Source: Embleya sp040605455 (lineage in GTDB: Bacteria; Actinomycetota; Actinomycetes; Streptomycetales; Streptomycetaceae). Taken from it: 27,877 bases of DNA. The notes under the pieces were generated by a model, which made no database searches, was not told the DNA's origin, and was given only the letters and a program-made list of their open reading frames with translations. The position numbers and the translations under genes are program-made. The stretch covers positions 1-27,877 of the forward strand of contig NZ_JBEXCV010000120.1 of assembly GCF_040605455.1 (NCBI RefSeq). Direction: 5' to 3'. Below, piece after piece: positions 1-8,691 of the stretch (positions are counted from its first letter, which is position 1; each line of letters starts with the position of its first letter).

Positions 1-1
1 A

Positions 2-3000
2 CTCACCCGCGATCGACCGCTCGCGATGTTCGTGCTCTTCTCCTCACTCGCCGGCACGCTGGGCAACCCGGGTCAGGCGAACTACTGTGCGGCCAACCAC
101 TTCCTCGACGCGCTCGCCGGCTACCGCCGTGCCCACGACCTTCCCGCGCTCTCGCTGGGCTGGGGTCTGTGGTCCGCGGAGGGCGGCATGCAGGCCGGGG
201 TCACCGCGGGCGGGCTCGACCAACTGCGGCACACGGGTCTGCGGCCCATCTCCGCGGAGGGCGGCGCGGCGCTGTTCGATCGGGCGCTCGCGTCGAACCG
301 CCCGGTGACCCTGCCGGCGCGGCTCGACCTGCGGACGTTGCGGGCCGGATCGACGTCGATCCCGCCGATGTTGCGGAGTCTGGTCGGTCGCCCGTCCCGC
401 CGGGTGGTTCGGCAGGGCGCGGGCGATCAGCGGGCATTGGCCGACCGGCTGGCCGCATTGCCGCAACAGCAGCGGCACGAGCAGGTCGCCGACCTGGTGC
501 GGACCGAGGTGGCCGCGGTGCTCGGGTTCGGCGCGGGCGAGCGGATCGGCGAGGGAGTGCCGTTTCGCGAACTGGGCTTCGACTCGCTGACCGCGGTCGA
601 GCTCCGCAACCGACTGGCCGCGGTCACCGGCCTGCGGTTGTCGCCCGGGGTGGTGTTCGACTACCCGACGGTCTCGGCGATCGCCGAGCACCTGCTGTCC
701 GAGCTGAGCGGCGACCTGCCGGCTTCGGCCGCGGCCGTCGCCGCGTCCGTCCCGGGGCCCGGCGGCGAGAACGAGCCCATCGCGATCGTCGGGATGGCGT
801 GCCGCTTCCCGGGCGGGGCCACCACGCCCGAGGCGCTGTGGCAGCTCGTCGTGGACGGCGTGGACGCGATGACGGACATGCCGGACGACCGCGGCTGGGA
901 CATCGAACGGCTCTGGGACCCGGATCCCGACAAGCCCGGCACGTTCTATCCGCGCGCCGGCGGGTTCATCGACGATGCCGCCGAGTTCGACGCCGGCTTC
1001 TTCGGGATCTCGCCCCGTGAGGCGCTCGCGATGGACCCGCAGCAGCGGTTGCTGCTGGAGACCTCGTGGGAGGCACTGGAAAGCGGCGGAATCGACCCGC
1101 AGTCGTTGCGGGGCAGCAACACGGGCGTCTACACCGGATTGACCGCGCAGGGATACGGGGAGGGCGGCGACGGAGTCGAGGAGAGCGCCGAGGGATATCG
1201 GCTGACCGGCTCCACGACGTCCTTCGGTTCCGGCCGGATCTCCTACGTCCTCGGGCTGGAAGGCCCGACGATGTCCATCGACACGGCGTGCTCCTCGGTG
1301 CTGGTGTCGCTGCACCTGGCCGCGAACGCGGTGCGCAGTGGCGAATGTGCCCTGGCACTCGCGGGCGGCGCGACGGTGATGGCGCAGCCCATCGGGTTCA
1401 TCGAGTTCTCCCGGCAGCGGACGTTGTCACCCGACGGCAGGGCCAAGGCGTTCGCCGAGTCCGCGGACGGCACCGGATGGTCGGAGGGCTTGGGCCTGTT
1501 CGTGTTGGAGCGATTGTCCGACGCCCGGCGGAACGGGCACCCGGTGCTCGCGCTCGTCCGGGGCAGCGCGGTGAACTCCGACGGCGCCTCCAACGGCATG
1601 ACCGCACCCAACGGCCCCTCGCAACAGCGGGTGATCCGGCAGGCGTTGGCCAACGCCGGCGTCGAACCGTTCGAGGTGGACCTCCTGGAGGCGCACGGGA
1701 CCGGCACCCGGCTCGGCGACCCGATCGAGGCGCAGGCGCTGCTGGCGACCTACGGCCGCAATCGGCCGGCGGAGCGCCCGCTGTGGCTGGGTTCGGTGAA
1801 GTCGAACATCGGGCACACCCAGCACGCCGCCGGGGCCGGCGGGCTGATCAAGGCGGTCATGGCCATGCGGGACGGCCTGATGCCGAAGACCCTGCACGTG
1901 GACGAGCCGACGTCCGCGGTGGACTGGTCGTCGGGTGCGATGGAACTGCTGACCGAGGCCCGCCCGTGGCCGGAGCTCGACCGGCCGCGCCGGGCCGCGG
2001 TGTCCGCGTTCGGGATGAGCGGCACCAACGCGCACGTCATCCTCGAACAGGCACCCGAGGAGCCGGCCCGGGTCCCGGTGCGGGACGCGGTGTCCCTGCC
2101 GGCGGTGCCGTGGGTGTTGTCGGCCAAGTCGCCGCAGGCGCTGCGTGCGCAGGCCGGCCGTTTGCTGACCGTGGTGGACTCCGATGCGGCGCCGAACCCG
2201 CTCGACATCGGCTTCTCGCTGGCGACCCGCTCGGTGTTCGACTACCGCGCGGTGCTCGTCACCGGAGGCGGCGCGAAGGCGCAGGCCGGGTTGCTGGCGA
2301 TCGCCGAGGGCAACGCGTCCGTCGCCCGGGACGGCCGGACCGCGTTCGTGTTCACCGGGCGGCCCGTCACCGACCGTGCTTCGCACGGTCCGGAACGCGA
2401 CCTGTACGAGACGTTGCCGGTGTATGCCAAGGCGTTCGACGAGGTCCTGGCCGAGCTCGGCGACAAGGGTGAGGACGCGACCCTGTTCGCCGCCGAGGTG
2501 GCGCTGTTCCGCCTGGTCGAGTCCTGGGGCCTCACATTCGGCTGCGTCGCCGGGACCGGGATCGGCGAGATCGCCGCCGCGTATGTCGCCGGGGCGCTCT
2601 CGCCGGCCGACGCCGCCCGGCTGGTGACGACCGGCGACCGGGTCGAGGTGACGCTCGCCGAACCAAGGATCCCGGTGGTGTCGCTGCGCACCGGCCGCCC
2701 GCTCGCCGCCGGCGACCCGCTGGGGTCGGCGGGATCCGAGGGGATCGCCGCCGCCGAGCGGTGGATGGGTGAGCAGCGGGTGACCCGGTTCGTCGAGTCG
2801 GGTCCCCGGCGCACGCTCGAACGGTCGGTGCTCCTGCTTCGGGACGACCGGCCGCAGGTGCACACCGTTCTCGACGGCGTAGCCGAACTGTTCGTCGCCG
2901 GGGCGGCCGTCGACTGGCCGGCCGTGTTCACCGGCACCGGGGCCCGCCGCACCGGCCTGCCCACCTACCCGTTCCAGCGCGAGAGGTACTGGCCGGCCGA

Positions 3001-5809
3001 GTCCGGCGACGCCGCGAATCCCGGGCTCGACGCGACAGAGCACGCCCTGCTCGGCGCGCCCATCGCGGTGGCGGGCCGGGACGAGTCGGTGTTCACCAGC
3101 CGCCTGTCGCTCACCACTCACCCGTGGTCGGCGGACCACGTCGTCGCAGGTGTGCCGGTGCTGCCCGGATCGGCCCTGGTGGACCTGGCGATCCGGGCCG
3201 GCGACGCGACCGGCTGCCCGGTGCTGGCCGAGCTCACGGTCGTCGAGCCGCTCGTGCTGCCCGACCGCGGCGGCGTGCAGGTGCAGGTCGTGACCGGCGC
3301 CGCCGACGAGGCCGGGCGGCGGTCGGTGGGCATCCACACCCGGCCCGCCGCCGCCCCGGGCACGGACGGCGCACCGCCGGACTGGACCTGCCACGCCACC
3401 GGCATGCTCGCCCCCGCCGGCGGCCCGCCGCAGATCGAGCCGGCCGCGTGGCCACCGGCCGAAACCACGGCGGTGGTCTGGGCGTACGAGGACCTCGCCG
3501 ACGCGGGGCACCGGTACGGCCCGGTGTTCCAGGGCCTGGAGTCGGTGCGGCGGCGCGGCGAGGAGTTGTTCGCCGAGGTCCGGCTGCCCGAAGGGGCGGT
3601 CGCCGACGTCGGCAGATTCGGGATCCACCCGGCCCTGCTGGAGGCCGCCGTGCAATCGCTGCTGATCGGCGCTCCCGCGGTCGAACCGGACGGCACGGCC
3701 ATGCTGCCGCTGGCCTGGGAGGGTGTTGCCCTGCACGCCACCGAGGCGACGGTCCTGCGCGTGCACCTGGCTCCCGTCGGAGCGCGGGCGTTCCGCCTCG
3801 AAGCGGTCGACGAGGCCGGGCAGCCGGTGCTGGTTGCCGAGTCGGTGCGCCTGGCCCCGGTGCGCTTGACGCCGCGCGACGGCGCATCGTCCGCGTCGCC
3901 CGGCCGGGCTTCGTTGTTCGAACTGCGCTGGATCCCGGTCCCGTTGCCCGCCGACGACGAGCCGGAGAGCCTGCTCGCCCTGCTCGGCGACGACCCCGGC
4001 GACCTCGCCGCGGTGGCACCGCTGCGGTTCGCCGACATCGAGTCGGCGGCGGCGTCCTACACCCCGTGGGACATCCTGCTGGTGCAACCGTCGGAGCCGG
4101 GCACGTCCGCCGATCGGCCGGCGCACGTACACCGGGCCGTGGAACGGGCGCTCGGCGAGGCGCAGTCCTGGCTGGCCCAGGAGAACCTGCCCGACAACCG
4201 CCTGGTCGTGGTGACCAGGGGAGCGATGCCCGTCGAGACGGAGGACGACGTTCGGGACCCGGCCGGGGCCGCGGTGTGGGGCCTGCTGCGGTCGGCCCAG
4301 GCGGAGCACCCCGACCGGATCGTGCTGGTCGACCTGGACGACGACGCGGCCTCGACCGAGCTGCTGTTCCTGGTGGCCCAGGCGGGGGAGCCGCAACTGG
4401 CCATCCGCGCCGGGCGCATGCTCGCGCCCAGGCTCGTACCCTCGACCGCGTCGGGCGTGATCCCGGCGGCGCCCGCGGCGGACGGTACCGTGCTGGTCAC
4501 CGGCGCCGACGGGCCGCTCGGGGCGCTGTTCGCCCGGCACCTGGTCACCGCGTACGGGGTCGAGCACCTCGTGCTCGGCGAGTCCGACCCGCACGGGCCG
4601 GACTCGCCCACCGCGCGGCTGCGGGACGAACTGGCCGGTCTCGGTGCGACGGTCACCGTGGCGGCCTGCGACCTGGCCGACCGGGCGGCCGTGCGCGCGC
4701 TGCTCGCGGACATCCCGGCCGAGCACCCGCTGACCGGGATCGTGCACACCGAGAACGTCCTGGACGACGGGGTGTTCACCGGGCTGACCACAGAGCGCGT
4801 CGCGCACGTGTTGCGGCCGAAGGCGGACGGGGCGTGGCACCTGCACGAGCTGACCGCGGACGCGCCGCCCGCGCTGTTCGTACTGTTCTCCTCGGTCGTC
4901 GGCATGCTCGGCAGCCCGGGGCAGGCCAACTTCGCCTCGGCGAACGCGTACCTGGACGCGCTGGCCACGCAACGTCGGGCGCGGGGACTGCCCGCGGTGT
5001 CGATGGCCTGGGGCCGGATGGTCGAGAGTGCGCAGTCCGGTCTGCGGGTGATCGCCGAGGACGAGGCGTGCGAACTGTTCGACGCCGCACTCGGCACGGG
5101 GCTTGCCGTGGTCGCGCCGGCACCGCTCGACGTGGCGGCGCTGCGCCGCGACACCGCGCAGGTGCCGGTCGTGCTGCGCGGGTTGGTGCCGCGCGGTGAG
5201 CGCCGGAAGGCGAGCGCCGAGGTGCCGGCCGACCGGTTCGCCGAGATGACCAGGACCGAGGCCGAGACGTACCTGCGTGACCTGGTGCGGGCCGAGGCGG
5301 CCGGGGTGCTCGGACACGCGACCCCGGAGAACGTGCAGTGGGAGGTTTCCTTCCGGGACTCCGGCTTCGACTCGCTGTCCGCCGTGCAGTTCCGCAACCG
5401 GTTGGCCGAGCAGACCGGCCTGTCCCTGCCCACCACGCTGGTGTTCGACTACGCCTCGCCCGGCGTGCTGGTGGAACACCTGCTCGAACGGCTCGCCATC
5501 ACCGACGGGGTCAGCCCCCGCTCCGCCCTGGCCGAACTGGACAAGCTGGAGGCCGTCCTGATGGCCGTTCCGGCCGACCAGGCGGCCGACCAGGCGGCCG
5601 ACCAGGCGTTCGGCCATCCGGAGATCACCGCCCGGCTGACCGCCATCCTCGCCCGCTGGAACAAGACCCGGACCGACGCGCGGCCCGACGCGGTCCCCGG
5701 TACCGGCGAGTTCGACCTGGCCGCCGCGATCGAGACCGCGACCGAGAACGAGGTCTTCGACTTCATCGACCGGGAGCTGGGCCGCTCCTCCGCCAACCCC
5801 AACCGCTGA
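2..5809 (+). CDS. Type I modular polyketide synthase, 5'-truncated (PKS1): KR(end)-ACP / KS-AT(degenerate)-DH-KR(degenerate)-ACP-docking
   Basis: The frame is open from the first bases (LTRDRSLAMFVLFSS reads as the middle of a KR), so the gene starts upstream of the window; the ATG at 26 is internal. Domains by nucleotide: KR end 2-400 with NYCAAN and the catalytic Tyr; ACP about 480-720 with GFDSL (Ser at 584-586); KS 770-2060 with TACSS (Cys at 1289-1291), EAHGTGT and KSNIGHTQHAAG, all intact; AT remnant 2339-2992; DH 3025-3880 with His at 3137-3139 in an intact HxxxGxxxxP, but LLEAAVQ (Glu at 3641-3643) where LLDAAL is usual; KR 4480-5070, where Tyr is Phe at 4931-4933; ACP 5260-5480 (Ser at 5372-5374); and a docking tail ending FDFIDRELG. 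The first module looks functional as far as visible. The second keeps KS and ACP but has a ruined AT and KR. The docking tail shows that another PKS follows it. Confidence 0.95.
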   Translation, partial: LTRDRPLAMFVLFSSLAGTLGNPGQANYCAANHFLDALAGYRRAHDLPALSLGWGLWSAEGGMQAGVTAGGLDQLRHTGLRPISAEGGAALFDRALASNRPVTLPARLDLRTLRAGSTSIPPMLRSLVGRPSRRVVRQGAGDQRALADRLAALPQQQRHEQVADLVRTEVAAVLGFGAGERIGEGVPFRELGFDSLTAVELRNRLAAVTGLRLSPGVVFDYPTVSAIAEHLLSELSGDLPASAAAVAASVPGPGGENEPIAIVGMACRFPGGATTPEALWQLVVDGVDAMTDMPDDRGWDIERLWDPDPDKPGTFYPRAGGFIDDAAEFDAGFFGISPREALAMDPQQRLLLETSWEALESGGIDPQSLRGSNTGVYTGLTAQGYGEGGDGVEESAEGYRLTGSTTSFGSGRISYVLGLEGPTMSIDTACSSVLVSLHLAANAVRSGECALALAGGATVMAQPIGFIEFSRQRTLSPDGRAKAFAESADGTGWSEGLGLFVLERLSDARRNGHPVLALVRGSAVNSDGASNGMTAPNGPSQQRVIRQALANAGVEPFEVDLLEAHGTGTRLGDPIEAQALLATYGRNRPAERPLWLGSVKSNIGHTQHAAGAGGLIKAVMAMRDGLMPKTLHVDEPTSAVDWSSGAMELLTEARPWPELDRPRRAAVSAFGMSGTNAHVILEQAPEEPARVPVRDAVSLPAVPWVLSAKSPQALRAQAGRLLTVVDSDAAPNPLDIGFSLATRSVFDYRAVLVTGGGAKAQAGLLAIAEGNASVARDGRTAFVFTGRPVTDRASHGPERDLYETLPVYAKAFDEVLAELGDKGEDATLFAAEVALFRLVESWGLTFGCVAGTGIGEIAAAYVAGALSPADAARLVTTGDRVEVTLAEPRIPVVSLRTGRPLAAGDPLGSAGSEGIAAAERWMGEQRVTRFVESGPRRTLERSVLLLRDDRPQVHTVLDGVAELFVAGAAVDWPAVFTGTGARRTGLPTYPFQRERYWPAESGDAANPGLDATEHALLGAPIAVAGRDESVFTSRLSLTTHPWSADHVVAGVPVLPGSALVDLAIRAGDATGCPVLAELTVVEPLVLPDRGGVQVQVVTGAADEAGRRSVGIHTRPAAAPGTDGAPPDWTCHATGMLAPAGGPPQIEPAAWPPAETTAVVWAYEDLADAGHRYGPVFQGLESVRRRGEELFAEVRLPEGAVADVGRFGIHPALLEAAVQSLLIGAPAVEPDGTAMLPLAWEGVALHATEATVLRVHLAPVGARAFRLEAVDEAGQPVLVAESVRLAPVRLTPRDGASSASPGRASLFELRWIPVPLPADDEPESLLALLGDDPGDLAAVAPLRFADIESAAASYTPWDILLVQPSEPGTSADRPAHVHRAVERALGEAQSWLAQENLPDNRLVVVTRGAMPVETEDDVRDPAGAAVWGLLRSAQAEHPDRIVLVDLDDDAASTELLFLVAQAGEPQLAIRAGRMLAPRLVPSTASGVIPAAPAADGTVLVTGADGPLGALFARHLVTAYGVEHLVLGESDPHGPDSPTARLRDELAGLGATVTVAACDLADRAAVRALLADIPAEHPLTGIVHTENVLDDGVFTGLTTERVAHVLRPKADGAWHLHELTADAPPALFVLFSSVVGMLGSPGQANFASANAYLDALATQRRARGLPAVSMAWGRMVESAQSGLRVIAEDEACELFDAALGTGLAVVAPAPLDVAALRRDTAQVPVVLRGLVPRGERRKASAEVPADRFAEMTRTEAETYLRDLVRAEAAGVLGHATPENVQWEVSFRDSGFDSLSAVQFRNRLAEQTGLSLPTTLVFDYASPGVLVEHLLERLAITDGVSPRSALAELDKLEAVLMAVPADQAADQAADQAFGHPEITARLTAILARWNKTRTDARPDAVPGTGEFDLAAAIETATENEVFDFIDRELGRSSANPNR
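2339..2992 (+). other. Degenerate acyltransferase domain inside PKS1
   Basis: The segment aligns with the AT of PKS3 at both ends (TAFVF at the start, LPTYPFQRERYW at the end) but spans about 218 residues against about 350 there. The oxyanion motif GQGSQ is replaced by GRPVT. About 25 residues are missing before LFAAEVALFRLVESWG. The nucleophile motif GHSxGE reads GTGIGE, so the catalytic Ser (codon 2558-2560) is Gly and the preceding His is Thr. The block between the motif ADAARLV and the motif RIPVVS, which normally holds the HAFH or YASH specificity motif and the catalytic His, has collapsed to about 15 residues. All changes keep the frame. Loss of extender loading is an inference from these catalytic losses. 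Confidence 0.88.
5571..5608 (+). repeat. 12-bp tandem repeat in the PKS1 docking linker
   Basis: The unit CGGCCGACCAGG occurs three times in a row (5571, 5583, 5595) plus two further bases. It encodes the peptide PADQAADQAADQAFG between the last ACP and the C-terminal docking helix. The repeat is in frame, so copy number could vary by slippage without breaking the gene. Confidence 0.9.
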
Positions 5810-5822
5810 CCAGGAGATATTG

Positions 5823-8672
5823 GTGAACGCACCCATCCGTTACGCCGAAGCCCTACTGACCGGAATGCTCGGCACCTTCGGGCTGGACATCGAGTATGTC
5901 CGGGCGGAGAAGAACAGCCTGTACTACCTGGACGACGCCGGTACGGAGGTGCCGGTCCTCGACCTGGTCGGTGGTTGGGGCTCGCTGATGCTCGGGCACA
6001 ACCATCCGGAGATCGTGGCGTACGCGAAGGAACTGCTGGACACCGGTTGGCCGGTGCACTCGCAGCACTCCTCGCATCCGGTCGCCGACCGGGTCGGCGC
6101 CGTGCTCAACGACATCCTCGGCCGCGAGTTCCCGGGTGCCGAGCCGTACCCGATCATCTTCGCCAACACCGGCGCGGAGGCGGTCGAAGCGGCGGTCAAG
6201 CATTGCGAGTTCGACCGCGTGCTGCGGATGAAGAGCCTGTTCGAGCAGATCGAGTGGCACGCCGACGTGGCGCTGAACGCGGTGCGCGACGGGGCCGCGG
6301 CGCTGCCGGACGACACGTCCCTGCTGCCCGGCGACGTGCCGGTGCCGACGACCGTCGAGGAGTTCGCGGCGCTGCTCGGCGCGGTGGCCGCGCACAACGT
6401 CGCGCGGGCGGGGACCACTCCGGTGTTCTTCGCGCTGGAGCGGGCCTTCCACGGAAAGCTGGTCGGCAGCACCCAGTTCACCTACAACCCGCTGTTCCGG
6501 GCGGCGTTCGCATCGCTCGGGCCGACGGTGCAGTTCGTGTCGCCCACCGATGCGACGGCCTTCGAGAAGGTCGTCTCCGAGCAGCGGGTCCGCGTGCTCG
6601 ACGTCCAGGTGGTGGACGGCAGGGTCACGCTCGTCGAGCGGGACTTCCCGGTCGTCGCCGGACTGATCGTCGAGCCGATCCAGGGCGAGGGCGGGATCCA
6701 CGAGCTGACCGCCGAGTTCGCCGCCCACATCCGGCGGATCTGCGACGAGATCGAGTGCCCGATCGTCGTCGACGAGATCCAAACCGGGATGGGGCGGACC
6801 GGGAAGTTCTTCGCGAGCTCCCACATCGGGTTGCTCGGCGACTACTACGTGCTGGGCAAGTCGCTCGGCGGCGGTGTCGGCAAGACCTCCGCGATGCTGG
6901 TCCGACAGTCGCGCTACCGCCCGGAGTTCGAGCTGGTGCACAGCTCGACCTTCGCCAAGGACGGTTTTTCCACGGCCATCGCCCTGCGGACACTCGAACT
7001 TCTCGAGGCCGAGGATGGAGCGGCCTACGACCGCGCCGCGGAACGCGGGGAGCGAATCCTGGGCATGCTGCGCGAGTTGGCCGAGGAGTTCCCCGACGTG
7101 GTGGCCGACGTGCGCGGCAGGGGACTGCTCATCGGACTCGATTTCGCCGACCAGAGCCAGGCATCGTCCCCGATCATCCGGGAGAAGGCGCGGGCCGGTC
7201 TGCTCGTCTTCCAACTGGGCAGCTACCTGCAGTTGGCCCACCGCATCCGCACCGGACCGACGGCGAGTGTGCCGACCATGCTGCGAATCGAGCCGTCGAT
7301 CCAGATCAGCGACGAGGAGATCGACCAGCTGCGCACCGGCCTCACCCAGGTCTGTCGGATCCTGCGCAACCAGGACGCGTCGACGTTGATCCACCCGCTG
7401 ACCGGCGCCGGCCGGCCGGCGCGCGCGGAGATCGAGGACTTCCGGCCCGCGGCGGGCGACGCGGTGGCGCCGGCGGAGCCGGCCGGCCGCAGGGTCGGGC
7501 TCGTCAGCTACCCGCTGACCCCGGACATGTTGCGGGAGTTCGATCCCTCGCTCGCCGACCTGGACGATGGCCGCCTGCTCGCCTATGCCCGGCGGTCGGA
7601 GCTGCTCAAGGACCTGCCGGCGCTCGCGCCGGTCCGGTTCGACTCGCCGCAGGGTACGTCGGTGGACCTGACCGTCTACCCGTTGCTGGTGACCCAGCAG
7701 CAGTTGCGGGAGTACCAGGTCTCCGGGCAGACCTTCCTGATCGGCCTGGACCTGGACCGCCGGGTGCGCGCGGCGAAGGCGGACGGCTGCGACACCGTCG
7801 GCCTCGGGTTCGGCCTCGGCGCGGTGAGCGGTCACGGCCGCGCACTGCGGGTGCCCGGGATCGCGGTGACCGCGGGCAGTGCGCTGGCGGTCGGCTCGGC
7901 TCTGGCCGCGGTTCGGCATGCCGCGGTCGAACGCTTCGGCGGGCTCGGCGGGTCGACGATGGCGGTCGTCGGCGCCGGCGGGCGGATCGGCTCGGCCATC
8001 GCCGCGCTCGGCGCCCGGGAGGTGGCCAGGATCGTGCTGGTGGGGAGCGGCCGACCGGGTTCGGTCGAGCGGCTCCGGGCCACGGAACATTGGATCTATC
8101 AGGAGTCGTGGGCGCGGATCGCGGCCGGCGGTGAGCTGACCGGTATCGCGGCGGCGCTGGCCGCCGAGCCGCTCGTCACCGGGTGGCTGGCCGACGGGCG
8201 CTCCGGCGACGAGCCCAGTGGCGAGGCCATCGCCGCGTATCTCGCCGACGCCCGTGGCACCGACCCGCTCGTCGTCGTGGCCGATGATCTTTTGTCGGTG
8301 CGAAATGCGCACGTGGTGTTCACGGCACATTCGAGCCCGGTTTCCGTACTGGACGAGAAGTATCTCGCCGACGGCGCGATCATCGGAGATTTGTCCTTTT
8401 TCGGTACCGGTGCGGAATCGGCCGCGGCGGCTTCTCGCGACGATCTACACTACGTGCGGGCCGGTGTACTTTCCGTGTCCGGTGGCGGTATTCTGCCAGC
8501 CGGCCTCAGTGTTTCACCGGGTGCTGATGAATTGCCGGCGGGGGCGGCCGAAGCAATCACACTCGCGTTGTCCGGCGGCGGATCGATGGGCGACGGCGCC
8601 ATTACCCGCGAGCGGGTGGACGCCATAGTCGAACTCGCGAAGCAGCACGGATTCGAGACTGTTTTCAGCTGA
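5823..8672 (+). CDS. Class III PLP aminotransferase fused to an acyl-ACP-reductase-like Rossmann domain
   Basis: Start GTG at 5823 lies 6 nt after AGGAG (5812-5816); a TTG at 5820 is in frame but too close to it. The 949-residue product has two parts. Residues 1 to about 525 are a class III (omega/ornithine-type) aminotransferase: FANTGAEAVEAAVK binds cofactor phosphate, VVDEIQTGMGRTGKFF is the family signature, and K346 in VLGKSLGGG is the expected PLP lysine. Residues about 560-949 resemble cyanobacterial-type acyl-ACP reductase/Glu-tRNA-reductase-like dehydrogenases, with a nucleotide-binding loop VVGAGGRIGSA near residue 715 and a C-terminal AEAITLAL...ITRERVDAIVELAKQHGF helix pair. The natural reading is thioester to aldehyde to amine in one polypeptide, as in PigE (prodigiosin) and TamH (tambjamine), whose domain order may differ. 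It starts 13 nt after PKS1, so co-transcription is likely. The aminotransferase call is firm; the reductase function is inferred. Confidence 0.88.
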   Translation: MNAPIRYAEALLTGMLGTFGLDIEYVRAEKNSLYYLDDAGTEVPVLDLVGGWGSLMLGHNHPEIVAYAKELLDTGWPVHSQHSSHPVADRVGAVLNDILGREFPGAEPYPIIFANTGAEAVEAAVKHCEFDRVLRMKSLFEQIEWHADVALNAVRDGAAALPDDTSLLPGDVPVPTTVEEFAALLGAVAAHNVARAGTTPVFFALERAFHGKLVGSTQFTYNPLFRAAFASLGPTVQFVSPTDATAFEKVVSEQRVRVLDVQVVDGRVTLVERDFPVVAGLIVEPIQGEGGIHELTAEFAAHIRRICDEIECPIVVDEIQTGMGRTGKFFASSHIGLLGDYYVLGKSLGGGVGKTSAMLVRQSRYRPEFELVHSSTFAKDGFSTAIALRTLELLEAEDGAAYDRAAERGERILGMLRELAEEFPDVVADVRGRGLLIGLDFADQSQASSPIIREKARAGLLVFQLGSYLQLAHRIRTGPTASVPTMLRIEPSIQISDEEIDQLRTGLTQVCRILRNQDASTLIHPLTGAGRPARAEIEDFRPAAGDAVAPAEPAGRRVGLVSYPLTPDMLREFDPSLADLDDGRLLAYARRSELLKDLPALAPVRFDSPQGTSVDLTVYPLLVTQQQLREYQVSGQTFLIGLDLDRRVRAAKADGCDTVGLGFGLGAVSGHGRALRVPGIAVTAGSALAVGSALAAVRHAAVERFGGLGGSTMAVVGAGGRIGSAIAALGAREVARIVLVGSGRPGSVERLRATEHWIYQESWARIAAGGELTGIAAALAAEPLVTGWLADGRSGDEPSGEAIAAYLADARGTDPLVVVADDLLSVRNAHVVFTAHSSPVSVLDEKYLADGAIIGDLSFFGTGAESAAAASRDDLHYVRAGVLSVSGGGILPAGLSVSPGADELPAGAAEAITLALSGGGSMGDGAITRERVDAIVELAKQHGFETVFS

Positions 8673-8691
8673 AATCTGCCGAACACCGTTC

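Noticed and set aside
26..28. ATG at 26 as a true gene start
   Set aside because: It lies inside the conserved KR segment and the frame is open to the window edge with KR-like residues before it.
2339..2992. Degenerate AT explained by a frameshift or sequencing error
   Set aside because: The frame stays open, the flanking AT motifs are in the same frame on both sides, and the changes include clean substitutions as well as deletions.
5820..5822. TTG at 5820 as start of the aminotransferase fusion
   Set aside because: Only 3 nt from AGGAG; the adjacent GTG at 5823 has better spacing.
1427..5836. 1469-codon open frame on the minus strand opposite PKS1
   Set aside because: Low-complexity Arg/Gly/His/Gln-rich translation with no domain; it mirrors a well-supported PKS on the other strand, as expected at this GC content.
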